From assembly GCA_951812525.1 (NCBI GenBank), contig OX638316.1:2142630-2206629 (forward strand): DNA of 64,000 nucleotides, read 5' to 3'. Positions 45,158-54,281 of the stretch are shown here, piece after piece (within the stretch, counting starts at the first letter, position 1; the number at the start of each line of letters is the position of its first letter). The notes beneath the pieces are model-generated. The model saw nothing but the letters and a program-made list of their open reading frames with translations, was not told where the DNA came from and made no database searches. The translations under genes and the position numbers were made by a program. Source of the DNA: an uncultured Poribacteria bacterium. GTDB lineage: Bacteria > Poribacteria > WGA-4E > WGA-3G.

Positions 45158-46285
45158 ATGACTTCTTTCTATTCTGTTAGCAACATTGGTGAGGTGTATG
45201 TGCCTGTTGAGTGTCGGGACGCTGTTTTTGCGCGTGCCCGGGTCAAGGTATTCGCACATCAAGAATTAAGGCATCTCAACCGGATTTTCACCCATATCCG
45301 ACACGGTGGTGTTGCTGTTGTGGAGGGGCAGTGGGAACAAATTACGGAGGTCATGGACTATATCCAACGCCACAAACAGGATTTAGTCCAGCAACTGCCG
45401 CGTAACGCTAGGAAACAGGATCGCAGAACGTCGCGCGGGAGATCCGCGAGTCGTGATTTGCAAGAAGCCTTGGCAAGGCTCATGTGTTGGGCGGATGCGG
45501 ATGGTATATTGCAGGTTGAACCGACACCTATCCTCCCTTACCTCTTGGAACTGGTCGGTGAACCGAGCGGCGCGAATGCAGACAAGCCCTTTCTTTTGTC
45601 TCTAACAAAAATTCAACAGATTCAGAACGCGCTGGCGGATGCTTATCCTATCCGTGCGCTCGATGCTTCGCTTGTTGCTTCCGAAAATGTCTTGGCACCG
45701 CGTTCTCAGGAGACGGTTGAATGTTTTCAAGAAGCGTTGCAATATGTTCGCGAACACAATCCCACTGTGGTCGCTGATGTCGGATGTGGGAGCGGATGTT
45801 TGACTTTATTGGCACGGCAGGAGTTAGGTGAACAGGCTGAGGTGTATGCCTCCGATCTGCTTCCCGAAGCGGTTGCGACAACGAAGTTGAACCTTCAGCG
45901 ACTGCTTCCAAATTCAGGTGCTGTACAGGTGATGCCTCCTGGTGATCTTTTTGATCCTTTTCCTTCACATCAATTTGATACTGTTATTTTCAATGCGCCG
46001 TGGGTTGTTGCCCGTGTCCGCAATCGCGCCGAGCTTGCTATTCACGATGAGAAACAGGAAACGGTGAAACGCTTTTTTGCGCAGGTCTCGAATTTCTTGA
46101 AACTGGACGGCACGATTTTATTGGGTTATGCTGATGCCTCAGGACCTAAGGCGATTGGGAATTTGGAAACGATGATCGCTGTGGCTGGCTTTAGGGAGGT
46201 TGCTCTCTTTAAAAGGCGGGTTGCAACGCACAGATCGAAGCGGAAATGGGAACAGATTCGGGTGTATGTTTTGCGTCGAGTGTAG
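45158..46285 (+). CDS. class I methyltransferase, PrmA/HemK-like
   Basis: This protein of about 375 residues has a SAM-dependent methyltransferase domain in the C-terminal half: VLAPRSQETVEC, VADVGCGSGCLTLLA and the motif IV FNAPWV, where HemK-like enzymes have NPPY-type sequence. About 170 N-terminal residues are unassigned (a helical, basic region). It may methylate a protein or RNA side chain, but the NAPW change makes a glutamine-directed activity uncertain. The start is uncertain: ATG 45158 lacks a clear ribosome site, and TTG 45122 would add 12 hydrophobic residues. The CGGCACGTCGGAGCGTGCCTAC hairpin before it is probably part of a dispersed repeat. Confidence 0.75.
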   Translation: MTSFYSVSNIGEVYVPVECRDAVFARARVKVFAHQELRHLNRIFTHIRHGGVAVVEGQWEQITEVMDYIQRHKQDLVQQLPRNARKQDRRTSRGRSASRDLQEALARLMCWADADGILQVEPTPILPYLLELVGEPSGANADKPFLLSLTKIQQIQNALADAYPIRALDASLVASENVLAPRSQETVECFQEALQYVREHNPTVVADVGCGSGCLTLLARQELGEQAEVYASDLLPEAVATTKLNLQRLLPNSGAVQVMPPGDLFDPFPSHQFDTVIFNAPWVVARVRNRAELAIHDEKQETVKRFFAQVSNFLKLDGTILLGYADASGPKAIGNLETMIAVAGFREVALFKRRVATHRSKRKWEQIRVYVLRRV

Positions 46286-46762
46286 ATGATTTGTTATACT
46301 GAATGCTATGGACACGGTAATAATCGGGCTTGCCAAATTTTGACGGATGTGAGATACTCTTAATATTAAAGTCGGATGGCATCCATACAAGTGGTACTTA
46401 CTGTTTTTTTCTCTTTCCACCGTACCAGCGGATAGGAACAAGGTACGCGTTTGAATATCTAAGGAGATTCAGTGGTAGCTACTTTAGTGATGCCTGAAAG
46501 TTAAGGAACGGCGTTAGCAAGGACTTGGCAGTCCTAAGTGAGAATGCTATTCCACAAGAGTCGCTCTCAGTATTGCTGACTAGGTTTCCTAATCTCGTTT
46601 CCTCCGCGGTGCGGCTTCAAATCAACGCCGAGTGCGCGTGTGGCACTCCGTGAGATCGTCACTCCTTCCTAAAAATTAAATAACCCTGTACGACTTGATG
46701 TCTGGTGAATGAGCAACCGAGAAAACGGTATACTAAAAAATATCTATAGGGAGGTCGTAAAT
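46286..46762. other. 477-base interval without a recognisable gene
   Basis: No gene is supported. AAGGAGATTCA lies before a GTG at 46472 that opens only a ten-codon frame, possibly a decayed start. The region near 46540-46660 has small inverted repeats such as GAGTGCGCGTGTGGCACTC. A ribosome site for the next gene (AGGGAGG) is at 46748-46754. Confidence 0.5.
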
Positions 46763-49063
46763 TTGAGCACAGCAAAATACCCCAATCGAGATGCGCTCCG
46801 TGAAGCAAACGACATATACCTAGATGCCATGCGTCCTTTCGTTGTCCATCATTTGAAGCAGGTTCAAGGAGAAACAGTCGAACATTTAATTGAAGAGACA
46901 TTGGCAGATAAACAAGCAGATAAATTCTGGCAAATATTAGACGAGACTGGGGATGTTAAATCTGCAATTGACTTCAGTTATTTCCCTTTAATCATCCGAG
47001 ATCATTGGCACCATGTCTTTGCACAGCGGTTCAACAAGGATATGATTGTACAGAGCATGTTATGGCTGATAAGGGATGGTCGTAATTCTTGCGAACATCG
47101 AGGGACAAAAGACTTAGACTCCGAATTCGTCCGAATAAATTTATTTCATATTGCTGATGTCTTGGGCAAAATCAGCAGACCAGACAAACAGCGTGAGGTT
47201 GAGAGCGTCCGGGATAAGCTCTTTTCAGATGACACTGCGGAACGCCTCGCGGACGCAGAGAGGCACTTAAAAACTGTGAAAGCAGAAAATGCCAAATACG
47301 AGAAATCCCTCGCGGAATCAGAGAAAAACTTAGAGACTGCGGAGTCAGAGAAGAACGAATGCGAAAAAGACAACACAGTACTGTCAAATCAGGTAGATGA
47401 GAAAGAGAGAGGGCTTAAGAAATTATCAAAGCAGTTGAAGAGAGCGAAAACGGAGAAGGACAACAGTAAAAAGAACCTTGCAGGGACAAAAAAACGTTTA
47501 GTTAAATCCGAAGCAGCAAAAGCTGACTATAAGGCACGTCTTGATGTTACGTCAAAGGAGTTAAAGGAGACGAAGGCGGAGTTGAAGAAGTCCGAGGCAT
47601 GTCTTACTGTCGAATTAAATAAACTCTCAGCAGCCCAAGCCGAAAAAAGTGCTTTTGAAGAACGCCTCGCGGCTATGCGAAATCTACTCACGACAGCAAT
47701 GATCGGAAGCAAGGAAGTTCAGGCGGTATTTCCACCCCTTGGCACTGATTCTGCTGTCCGGATACTTGACCGACGAGGGACAGATAAACCCAACTATCTT
47801 TTAGGGCTGCTGGAACAAAAACAACCCACTATTATCTATGTCCAAAGTGAAGAGAAAATCAATCTGTTGTTAAAACTTGTCGGATCAGAGAACGCAGATG
47901 TTATTGGAAAACATGATGAGCAAACCTCTGATGCACAAGAAATGGAAATTCTGGAAAAGCTTGAGAATGGCGAACTAATTGCTGTTGTTTCAAATGCTAT
48001 GTTTTCTGCGTTGACCTCAAGGCATTGTGTTGAGCACTTTGTTTTCTGTCACCTTGTCCCGGGATTAGATGAATTCTTCAAACAATGTAAACCTGCTTTT
48101 ATGTCAGAAAAAAATGCTTATCTTCATCTCATCTACGAGAGTAAGGAAAATATTGAAGAGTTAGCGGAAACGTACCCTAGTGAAGAAGCGTTGAGAACCC
48201 TGTACCAAAAATTTAAAGACCATACACCAACAGAGAGAAAGTACATTAATCCTAAAAATCTTTATAATAAACTTTGTCAAGAGAGCGAATTGAATATGAC
48301 GAAACTGGGCATTGAGACAGGTTTTTCTATCTTTGAGGAGTTGGGGTTCTTAGAACAGAACGAAGAGGGTATAAGACGCTTATCAACCACCCGAACGGAG
48401 TTAGAAGAATCGAAAACCTATTGTAGAGGCGATAAACTGAAAAAGGAGATGATGAATTGTCCAGACTTTCAGTATAAACAGTCCATTGAACAGATCTGGG
48501 AAAAAATACAAAAAGCACTGCACGTGGAGAATGAACAGGTAGACCCCGCAAACAACATTCATAAAATATCTTCCGAAATTCCTGAAGTAGAAGATGATAT
48601 GGAACTGACAATAGTCAAGGAACAAAATAAGGCTACATTACCCACCGCTGACGTGTGGCCACAAAGGGGTATGAGTGCTTTCAATGTTTTACGACAGCGC
48701 GCTGCTAATACTTCCGATGACTTTCAGATTAGAGAGAGTGGCGAGACTTTGTCCTCTTCATTGGTGGAGGGCAAAAGTGAAAACTACCTAAGCAAATATA
48801 ACCTCGCTATGGAGTTCGTGCAAGAGCATGGAGTTAGCGCATTTGAGCAAGGCATAGCACAACTTGTTGAAGATCGGGAGGATCCGGACTACAACTTCAC
48901 GATAGACGAAAGAATCATGCTGGATGTTTTCCAAGATGCTCTCCAGGATTTCCAGACAAAATCTGAGCAGTCTAGAGAGGTGGCTAAAATCGATAGCATG
49001 GTAGACGACACAGCTGCGGAAGAAAGTCACACACCCAAACCTTCGGCACTAATGCTAAAGTGA
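46763..49063 (+). CDS. HEPN domain / coiled-coil / RecJ-C-like protein
   Basis: This protein of about 766 residues has an N-terminal Swt1-type HEPN domain (DALREANDIYLDAMRPFVVHHL, and the RX4H motif RNSCEH at about residues 107-112) typical of HEPN ribonucleases. A long coiled coil of about 150 residues follows (AESEKNLETAESEKNECEK). The C-terminal region, with IIYVQSEEKINLLLKLV, the Leu/Glu-rich EELGFLEQNE and SKTYCRGDKLKKEM, resembles the end of RecJ proteins. No catalytic helicase or exonuclease motif is visible. TTG 46763 is chosen because AGGGAGG lies eight bases upstream. ATG 46709 is also in frame. HEPN proteins often cut RNA in defence systems. It stands alone, with no partner gene visible. 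Confidence 0.75.
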   Translation: MSTAKYPNRDALREANDIYLDAMRPFVVHHLKQVQGETVEHLIEETLADKQADKFWQILDETGDVKSAIDFSYFPLIIRDHWHHVFAQRFNKDMIVQSMLWLIRDGRNSCEHRGTKDLDSEFVRINLFHIADVLGKISRPDKQREVESVRDKLFSDDTAERLADAERHLKTVKAENAKYEKSLAESEKNLETAESEKNECEKDNTVLSNQVDEKERGLKKLSKQLKRAKTEKDNSKKNLAGTKKRLVKSEAAKADYKARLDVTSKELKETKAELKKSEACLTVELNKLSAAQAEKSAFEERLAAMRNLLTTAMIGSKEVQAVFPPLGTDSAVRILDRRGTDKPNYLLGLLEQKQPTIIYVQSEEKINLLLKLVGSENADVIGKHDEQTSDAQEMEILEKLENGELIAVVSNAMFSALTSRHCVEHFVFCHLVPGLDEFFKQCKPAFMSEKNAYLHLIYESKENIEELAETYPSEEALRTLYQKFKDHTPTERKYINPKNLYNKLCQESELNMTKLGIETGFSIFEELGFLEQNEEGIRRLSTTRTELEESKTYCRGDKLKKEMMNCPDFQYKQSIEQIWEKIQKALHVENEQVDPANNIHKISSEIPEVEDDMELTIVKEQNKATLPTADVWPQRGMSAFNVLRQRAANTSDDFQIRESGETLSSSLVEGKSENYLSKYNLAMEFVQEHGVSAFEQGIAQLVEDREDPDYNFTIDERIMLDVFQDALQDFQTKSEQSREVAKIDSMVDDTAAEESHTPKPSALMLK

Positions 49064-49176
49064 CTAAGGAACAGATCAGAGAAGTCCGTGCTTGGCATGT
49101 GGCAGGTGCGTCGTAAATCCCAGAAGTTAACAGAGACACCTAAGCCCTTATCTAAAGAGACAGGGGTGTATTGAAG

Positions 49177-49280
49177 TGTTGGGTTTCGCTGGATTTTCGG
49201 AGTGTTCAAGTGCCTTGGAAATGTGGCGTTTTTTGTGTTAGAAGCATCCGATTTTGTTTGTTCCGCTCAACCCAACCTAC
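49177..49280. repeat. MITE-like dispersed element, copy D
   Basis: This 104-base copy begins GTGTTGGGTTTCGC and ends CGCTCAACCCAACCTAC. It lies only three bases beyond the stop of the HlyD-type gene. The interior does not match copies A and C. Confidence 0.6.
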
Positions 49281-49283
49281 GTG

Positions 49284-50906
49284 CTAATCCCTAACAATTG
49301 ATATTGGTGTTCCTTCCTGTAATCGGTGTTGTTCACCAATAATCACCTGTGTGCCGTTGAGGAGGCGCGAGGTAATCTCTATTTCGCCACCGTAAATACT
49401 ACCTATACTTACCTGTTCGCGATGCGCTGCGTTCTCCTTAACAGTAAAAACAAATCCGCTTCCGTTCTTAATATGTAAGACTGCATGCCAAGGAAGCAAT
49501 TGTACATTTTTGCGTTCACCTGTTTTGATGGAAACTGTGATGGCTGCTCCCGGTCTTAGACCGTTGTTGTGGGAGAGTGATCCTATAGAATTCGGGATTG
49601 TTGCGTGGACAAGCACGGTGTTGTCTTCGGAGTTAACTGTTGGACTAATGAAATCAATTGTGCCAACGATGTTTTGAATGTCAGCGTTCGTGGAAATCAG
49701 GATGAGTTCGCCGCTTTTGATGCGGCGTGCATCTGCGACAGGCATACTCCAGATGGCTTTGAGGACATCAACTCCGATCATTGTGAATACCGGTTTTCCT
49801 GAAGGCGACGCGGCAGATTGGACATAGTCGCCTACGCTCAGATGGCGTGTTTCAACGATGCCGTTGATTGGGGATGTGATGGTTGTATCGTTCATTTGTT
49901 CCTGCGCGGTTTTGAGTTGTTCTTCAGCTTGACGAACGCCCGACCTCGCAATTTCGATTTCGTGTTCCCAGGATTTTGCTTCGACGAGTTTCTGCACTGC
50001 GCTGAGATCGGCTTCTGCTTGTGTAACCTGTGATTCTGCCAAAGCGATCTCGCGCTCCCAACCGCGGATTTCCACCAGTTTCCGAGCGACCTCTAATTCT
50101 GCTTTTGCTTTCTCCACAGACGGATGCCTCGCGCCTTCCTTAAACTGATTGGCTGTAACGATGGCTTCTTGATAACGGGTTTGTGCGACTTTCAAGCGGT
50201 TTGCTGCTGCTTCAAAATCGCTATCGCTGATGTGTTGTTTCTCATGGAGCGACTTGGTTCGCTCGTAATCCAACTGCGTTTTGTCGAGTTCCACTTTCGC
50301 TCGTTCTAACCCTTGCTCTGCATTTGTTTTGGATTTTTCGATTGATTCGACTGCGGCTTGGTAAGATGCTTCTGCCTGTACGAGTTGGTTGCGAATGCGT
50401 ATTTCAGCGAGTGATCTCGTCTCCACAAGTTGTGACTGTGCTGTCAGTGATCTTTCCTGTGCGACTGCCAGCTGGGATTTAACACGCGTCTCGGCGTTTG
50501 CTTCCGTTGACGTGAGTTGCGATTTCGCGATGCTTAATGCCGACTCTGCACGTATCACGGCAAGGGTGGTATCTCTGGAATTGATTTCTGCGAGGGTATC
50601 CCCTTTTGCGATTTTTTGTCCGACTGTCGAATTCAACACAGCAATTTTTCCCGGAATATTAGCGAATACTTTTATTTCTGATTGTGGTTCTAAGTGTCCA
50701 GTGTATTGCTTCGTGGAGACAATCGTGCCGCGTCGTGCTGTCGTGACAGGTACTGGTACTGGTGATGCCTCTTGTGCAATGGCACTCCCGATACTAAAAC
50801 AACAGATAACGGTGAGAAATTTTATCACGCGTGATTTTAGAGGCGTGTGTGCGAGTTTTAACATCCTCGCTCGTGTGTACGCTTTCAAAGCGTGTCTATT
50901 TGGCAT
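49284..50906 (-). CDS. HlyD/RND-type efflux adaptor protein
   Basis: This protein of about 540 residues is a periplasmic adaptor of the MFP family. It has a hydrophobic N-terminal segment (near residue 28-45, ending SAIAQ), a lipoyl/barrel half (YTGHLEPQSEIKVFANIPGKIAVLNSTVGQKIAKGDTLAEI) and an unusually long helical hairpin with repeated AES, QAEADL and AQEQ segments. The second barrel half (ITSPINGIVETRHLSVGDYV) and a C-terminal membrane-proximal domain follow. It would bridge an inner-membrane pump to an outer-membrane channel. No pump gene is adjacent. The 10-base overlap with the msrA stop is real if ATG 50906 is used. ATG 50864 (526 residues) avoids it. Confidence 0.85.
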   Translation of the reverse strand: MPNRHALKAYTRARMLKLAHTPLKSRVIKFLTVICCFSIGSAIAQEASPVPVPVTTARRGTIVSTKQYTGHLEPQSEIKVFANIPGKIAVLNSTVGQKIAKGDTLAEINSRDTTLAVIRAESALSIAKSQLTSTEANAETRVKSQLAVAQERSLTAQSQLVETRSLAEIRIRNQLVQAEASYQAAVESIEKSKTNAEQGLERAKVELDKTQLDYERTKSLHEKQHISDSDFEAAANRLKVAQTRYQEAIVTANQFKEGARHPSVEKAKAELEVARKLVEIRGWEREIALAESQVTQAEADLSAVQKLVEAKSWEHEIEIARSGVRQAEEQLKTAQEQMNDTTITSPINGIVETRHLSVGDYVQSAASPSGKPVFTMIGVDVLKAIWSMPVADARRIKSGELILISTNADIQNIVGTIDFISPTVNSEDNTVLVHATIPNSIGSLSHNNGLRPGAAITVSIKTGERKNVQLLPWHAVLHIKNGSGFVFTVKENAAHREQVSIGSIYGGEIEITSRLLNGTQVIIGEQHRLQEGTPISIVRD

Positions 50907-51438
50907 TTTTGAGTTTGTCCTTGAAATCCTTTGTGAATTTTCGCATCTTGGGATGGATCACAAATTGACAGTACGGCTGCCTCGGATTCAATTGAAAATA
51001 GTTTTGATGGTAATCTTCGGCAGGATAGAAGGTGTCTATTGGTGTAATTTCTGTGACAATTGGTGCATCCCACATATCGGATGCATCCATGTCTGTTTTA
51101 GATTTTTCTGCGATGCGTTGTTGTTCTTCCGAGTGATAGAAAATCGCGGAGCGGTACTGGGTGCCGACATCAGCTCCTTGTCGATTTAAGGTTGTTGCGT
51201 CGTGCGTGTGCCAAAAAACTTCCAGCATCTCCTCGTAAGAGATAACGCTGGAGTCGAACTGGATCTGAATCACTTCGGCGTGGCCCGTCATTCCCATACA
51301 GACGGCTTGGTAGGTTGGGTTGACAGTTGTTCCACCTGTGTATCCTGAGACGACCTCGTGGACGCCTTGCAATTGTAAAAAAACTGCTTCAACACACCAA
51401 AAACAGCCTGCTCCAAATGTCGCTGTCTCTAATTGCAT
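50896..51438 (-). CDS. msrA: peptide methionine sulfoxide reductase A
   Basis: This 180-residue MsrA reduces the S-form of methionine sulfoxide in proteins, using thioredoxin. The catalytic GCFWC (FGAGCFWCVEAVF) is at residues 11-15, with the conserved GYTGG and TYQAVCMG downstream, GHAEV, and YHQNYF near the C-terminus. Here the nucleophile is cysteine, not selenocysteine. It overlaps the start of the adaptor gene by about ten bases. Confidence 0.95.
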   Translation of the reverse strand: MQLETATFGAGCFWCVEAVFLQLQGVHEVVSGYTGGTTVNPTYQAVCMGMTGHAEVIQIQFDSSVISYEEMLEVFWHTHDATTLNRQGADVGTQYRSAIFYHSEEQQRIAEKSKTDMDASDMWDAPIVTEITPIDTFYPAEDYHQNYFQLNPRQPYCQFVIHPKMRKFTKDFKDKLKNAK

Positions 51439-51789
51439 TTTTTGTTGGCGGTTTTCGCGTTGTGGCGAAGTCCGCGCTTCTCCTTAAATAGTGATAATAA
51501 TGTAACTTGCGTTACGACAATCGGGTTTCAAATTCTGTATTACATGGGCTTTTTCTGGAACGGAATCCCGGATTTTTTAGTTTACGGCATTTTACCTTTT
51601 GGTTAGAAATCCGTCCTACAGAAAGGGTCGGGATTAGGAAATCCCTCCTACGGGAAGGGTCGGGATTAGGAAATCCCTCCTACAGGAAGAGTCGGGATTA
51701 GGAAATCCCTCCTACGGGAAAACTGGATGACTCTAACGGAATCAGACTAAACTTGCAAAAGGTAGAAAACTGTGCTATATTGTGAGTTT
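51439..51789. other. intergenic interval with a tandem repeat
   Basis: These 351 bases separate msrA (minus) from the HEAT lipoprotein gene (plus), so promoters for both should be here, but none is obvious. The main feature is the 32-base tandem repeat described below. No gene is seen. Confidence 0.55.
51627..51720. repeat. 32-base tandem repeat, three copies
   Basis: GTCGGGATTAGGAAATCCCT plus CCTACGGGAAGG occurs at 51627, 51659 and 51691, with G/A differences. Each unit has a small inverted GGATT/AATCC core. Single related units occur near 28771, 43915 and 55190. Confidence 0.8.
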
Positions 51790-52461
51790 ATGAAACATTT
51801 CCTCTTTCTCTCCATCTTCCTGTGCCTCATAGCATGTGAATCGCAGGAGCAACGGGCAAAAACGCTTGTCACTCAGTTCGGAGCAACAGAAGCCGTTCGC
51901 AGGACTGAAGCGATGAAGGCTCTAATTGAGATGGGAGCACCGGCTGTTGATGCCTTAATTTGGGGGTTGTCCAATGAAAATCCTCAGATTCGCGAGATGT
52001 CTGTGTGGACACTTAGTGAAATCAAGACGCCTGCTGCTCGTATTGTGCCTGCTATTATCTCCTCCCTCACCGATCCTGAAGAAACTATCCGCGTTGTTGG
52101 TTCGGTTGCCCTTCAGAATTTAGGGGAACCTGCTGTGCCGTATCTGATTGATGCCTTAGCGGCACCGTCGGCTGAGATTCGATTGAATGCTGCATACGCG
52201 TTAGGTGAGATCGGCACGTCGCATGATACAATTATTCCTGCGCTCATCGACACACTCACCGATCCGGTGTGGAACGTGCGTCGGCTTGTTGTGCGTGCGT
52301 TGGTTAGGATAGGCACTCCCGCAATTGATTCGTTGATTCAGGCACTGAATTCACCGGATCAAGATCTCCGCCGCATGGCAGAACGGGCTTTAAACGACAT
52401 CGGCACGCCACAGGCGCGCAGGGCGATTGCGGATGCCAAGAGACGATTGATTGATCGTTAA
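51790..52461 (+). CDS. HEAT-repeat lipoprotein
   Basis: This 223-residue predicted lipoprotein has a lipobox LIAC (residues 14-17) after a hydrophobic leader. The rest is about five HEAT/PBS-lyase-type repeats, seen in MKALIEMGAPAVDALIWGL, SVALQNLGEPAVPYLIDAL, AAYALGEIGTSHDTIIPALI and RALVRIGTPAIDSLIQAL. HEAT repeats form a curved helical scaffold for binding proteins. ATG 51790 begins the leader. It ends two bases before the opposing stop of the DUF6178-like gene, so the two genes converge. Confidence 0.83.
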   Translation: MKHFLFLSIFLCLIACESQEQRAKTLVTQFGATEAVRRTEAMKALIEMGAPAVDALIWGLSNENPQIREMSVWTLSEIKTPAARIVPAIISSLTDPEETIRVVGSVALQNLGEPAVPYLIDALAAPSAEIRLNAAYALGEIGTSHDTIIPALIDTLTDPVWNVRRLVVRALVRIGTPAIDSLIQALNSPDQDLRRMAERALNDIGTPQARRAIADAKRRLIDR

Positions 52462-52463
52462 AT

Positions 52464-53435
52464 CTATTCAGACGAAATCTTTTGCCCTTCCATACGGAGA
52501 CAGTCATCCCAATAGGCAACAGCGTAAGTTTTTACAGCATCGGATTGATGTGTCTGCTCAAGATACTGTGAGATCCAGTCGAGTAACTGTTGGCGTAGTG
52601 ATTGTCGAATTTCACCCCCAACATAAGCGAGTTCGTGGAAGTCTTGACGTGCTTCTTCGTCTAACTGGAAGTCGATTTGGCGGTACAACACGAGGTTAAT
52701 TATCAAGCCGAGTGTGAGTCGTTCAATAGGATTCGGGAAGATGCTGAGTGGCGGATCGAGCGCGAACAGGTTCTCGAGCGGTAAAGCTTGAACGTAGCCG
52801 GATCGATTTTCGATGTTTGCCAACTGACGATCGATTGTGTCAATCTCAGCCAAGTGAATGAATGATCTTGGGTTTTCTGTATCTCTGATTGTCACCTGAA
52901 GCGTGCGAATTGTTGTCCTGTAGGTTAATAACGCCTTAAGAAATTCGAGTTCGGTCTGTGTATAGATTTGGATACTTTCAGTTTCTGTATCCGTGTGGGT
53001 GGAACCGAGGATGCTTTCTTCATCGGGTGTAGGGGGCAGAATTGCGCTGTGTTCTAAAAGATGCCCTGCCCGCTCTAACAATTTTTCTGTGAGCGTATTA
53101 CCGATTTGGAAAAACTTGACGACCCGAGTTTTACAGAGTAGTCGAACGGCTTTGTCAAGATCGCCTTTGCTGCCATATTCTAATCCGAGGCTGGTGAGCG
53201 TGAAGGCAGTTTGAATGTGCATGCGGAGTGCGGATTCATCGGATAGGTCTGATGTCTTCATTATAATGAGTTTGTGGGCAATAGCGGCAATGTTCTGATA
53301 GAGCGTATCCGCCTGCTCACGAGGAATGCCACCGAGATCATTCCCGTGAGCGAGTGCTTGCGCAAGGAAGAGTCGTCCATCGAGGCTCGCCTCGGCAACA
53401 AGAGAAAACCTATTTGTCTTTGTTGTTTGATTCAT
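52464..53435 (-). CDS. DUF6178-like protein, C-terminal half
   Basis: This 323-residue protein has no certain function. It begins inside the last codons of the preceding 271-residue protein, and together the two make about 594 residues, the length I recall for single-chain DUF6178 proteins. So a split gene is likely. Its own start is plausible: ATG 53435 with GAGGA (within the Asp/Glu run of the preceding gene) five bases upstream. The two frames differ by +1, so a frameshift, natural or an assembly error, could join them. The protein is helical with no catalytic motif seen. Confidence 0.65.
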   Translation of the reverse strand: MNQTTKTNRFSLVAEASLDGRLFLAQALAHGNDLGGIPREQADTLYQNIAAIAHKLIIMKTSDLSDESALRMHIQTAFTLTSLGLEYGSKGDLDKAVRLLCKTRVVKFFQIGNTLTEKLLERAGHLLEHSAILPPTPDEESILGSTHTDTETESIQIYTQTELEFLKALLTYRTTIRTLQVTIRDTENPRSFIHLAEIDTIDRQLANIENRSGYVQALPLENLFALDPPLSIFPNPIERLTLGLIINLVLYRQIDFQLDEEARQDFHELAYVGGEIRQSLRQQLLDWISQYLEQTHQSDAVKTYAVAYWDDCLRMEGQKISSE

Positions 53436-54225
53436 CGTCTTCCTCGTCGTCATCAAATGTGAGTGACTCTAAATCGACCTTTTCCATGAGATCGGCTTCG
53501 GTGACATCAATGCCGGTTTCCTTATCACGTGCTTCGACCCGTTCTGCTCTCTCGGCTTTGACGGTATCGAAAACAGCGGCGAGTTCGGCTTCAACGTTAT
53601 CCTCTAGATTAATTGCGGAGAGTTCATTGATGAAGATGCCGAAAATTTCGTGGTCTGCTTCCCAGATGGCATCGCAAATTGCTCGTGCGCGTTCGTCAGC
53701 GTAATCGATGCCTGGGGAACCGGGGTCCATGAATTCATTTTCAAGGAGCATCGCAGCGTACTGGTTTTTCACTACGATGCGCCCGTGAAGGAGGACAGCC
53801 AACAGCCGGATGTCGAGTTCTCTGAGAAACCGTCCGAGGTCGTCCCGTTCACATTCAGACAGTTCAAAAAGCCAGAGGTCCAATGACTCTTCATCAATTT
53901 TTCCATCGCGCCAGACAGCAATATCGAGTAGTTCCTCAAATTGCTGATTTGAGAGACACGGCAGTAGTACTGAAGCGAGTCCTGTGCCGAGCATCGTGTC
54001 CAAGACTTGGAGTACATCCTCAGTAGGGCTTTCTTGAATAAGCTCGGTACAATCAGGCACGAGATAGTAAAGCTGCTCTCGCGCTTTCGGATTGCGGGTC
54101 GCGGTGAGAATCTCCAGTTGCTGATTCTTTTCGTAGCTTTGAAAGAGTTGCTCTGCTTCGCGCGTCGATAGAGACAGCAGCTTCTTACTTTCGGAGCGTG
54201 GGGCTATTGTTTTGGGACTGTGCAT
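53410..54225 (-). CDS. DUF6178-like protein, N-terminal half
   Basis: This 271-residue protein resembles, from memory, the N-terminal part of DUF6178 proteins: a helical region with VLQVLDTMLGTGLASVLLPCL, FEELLDIAVWRDGKIDEESLDLWLFEL and LDIRLLAVLLHGRIVVKN. It ends in an acidic run (FDDDEEDDESNNKDK). The start at 54225 has a perfect GGAGGAG five bases upstream. The end overlaps the start of the next gene by 26 bases in a +1 frame. Confidence 0.7.
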   Translation of the reverse strand: MHSPKTIAPRSESKKLLSLSTREAEQLFQSYEKNQQLEILTATRNPKAREQLYYLVPDCTELIQESPTEDVLQVLDTMLGTGLASVLLPCLSNQQFEELLDIAVWRDGKIDEESLDLWLFELSECERDDLGRFLRELDIRLLAVLLHGRIVVKNQYAAMLLENEFMDPGSPGIDYADERARAICDAIWEADHEIFGIFINELSAINLEDNVEAELAAVFDTVKAERAERVEARDKETGIDVTEADLMEKVDLESLTFDDDEEDDESNNKDK

Positions 54226-54281
54226 GCCGACTCCTCCGTGTGAAACGAGTTCCAATAACAGATGACACTTTTGCCATTACC

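Noticed and set aside
46472-46504. Ten-codon open frame after AAGGAGATTCA
   Set aside because: It is too short to support as a gene; it may be a decayed start or chance.
50389-51189. 266-codon open frame on the plus strand
   Set aside because: It lies opposite the adaptor and msrA genes, which are strongly supported, and its composition is that of an antisense shadow.
51627-51720. CRISPR array
   Set aside because: The three 32-base copies are directly abutting with no spacers and belong to a dispersed motif family.
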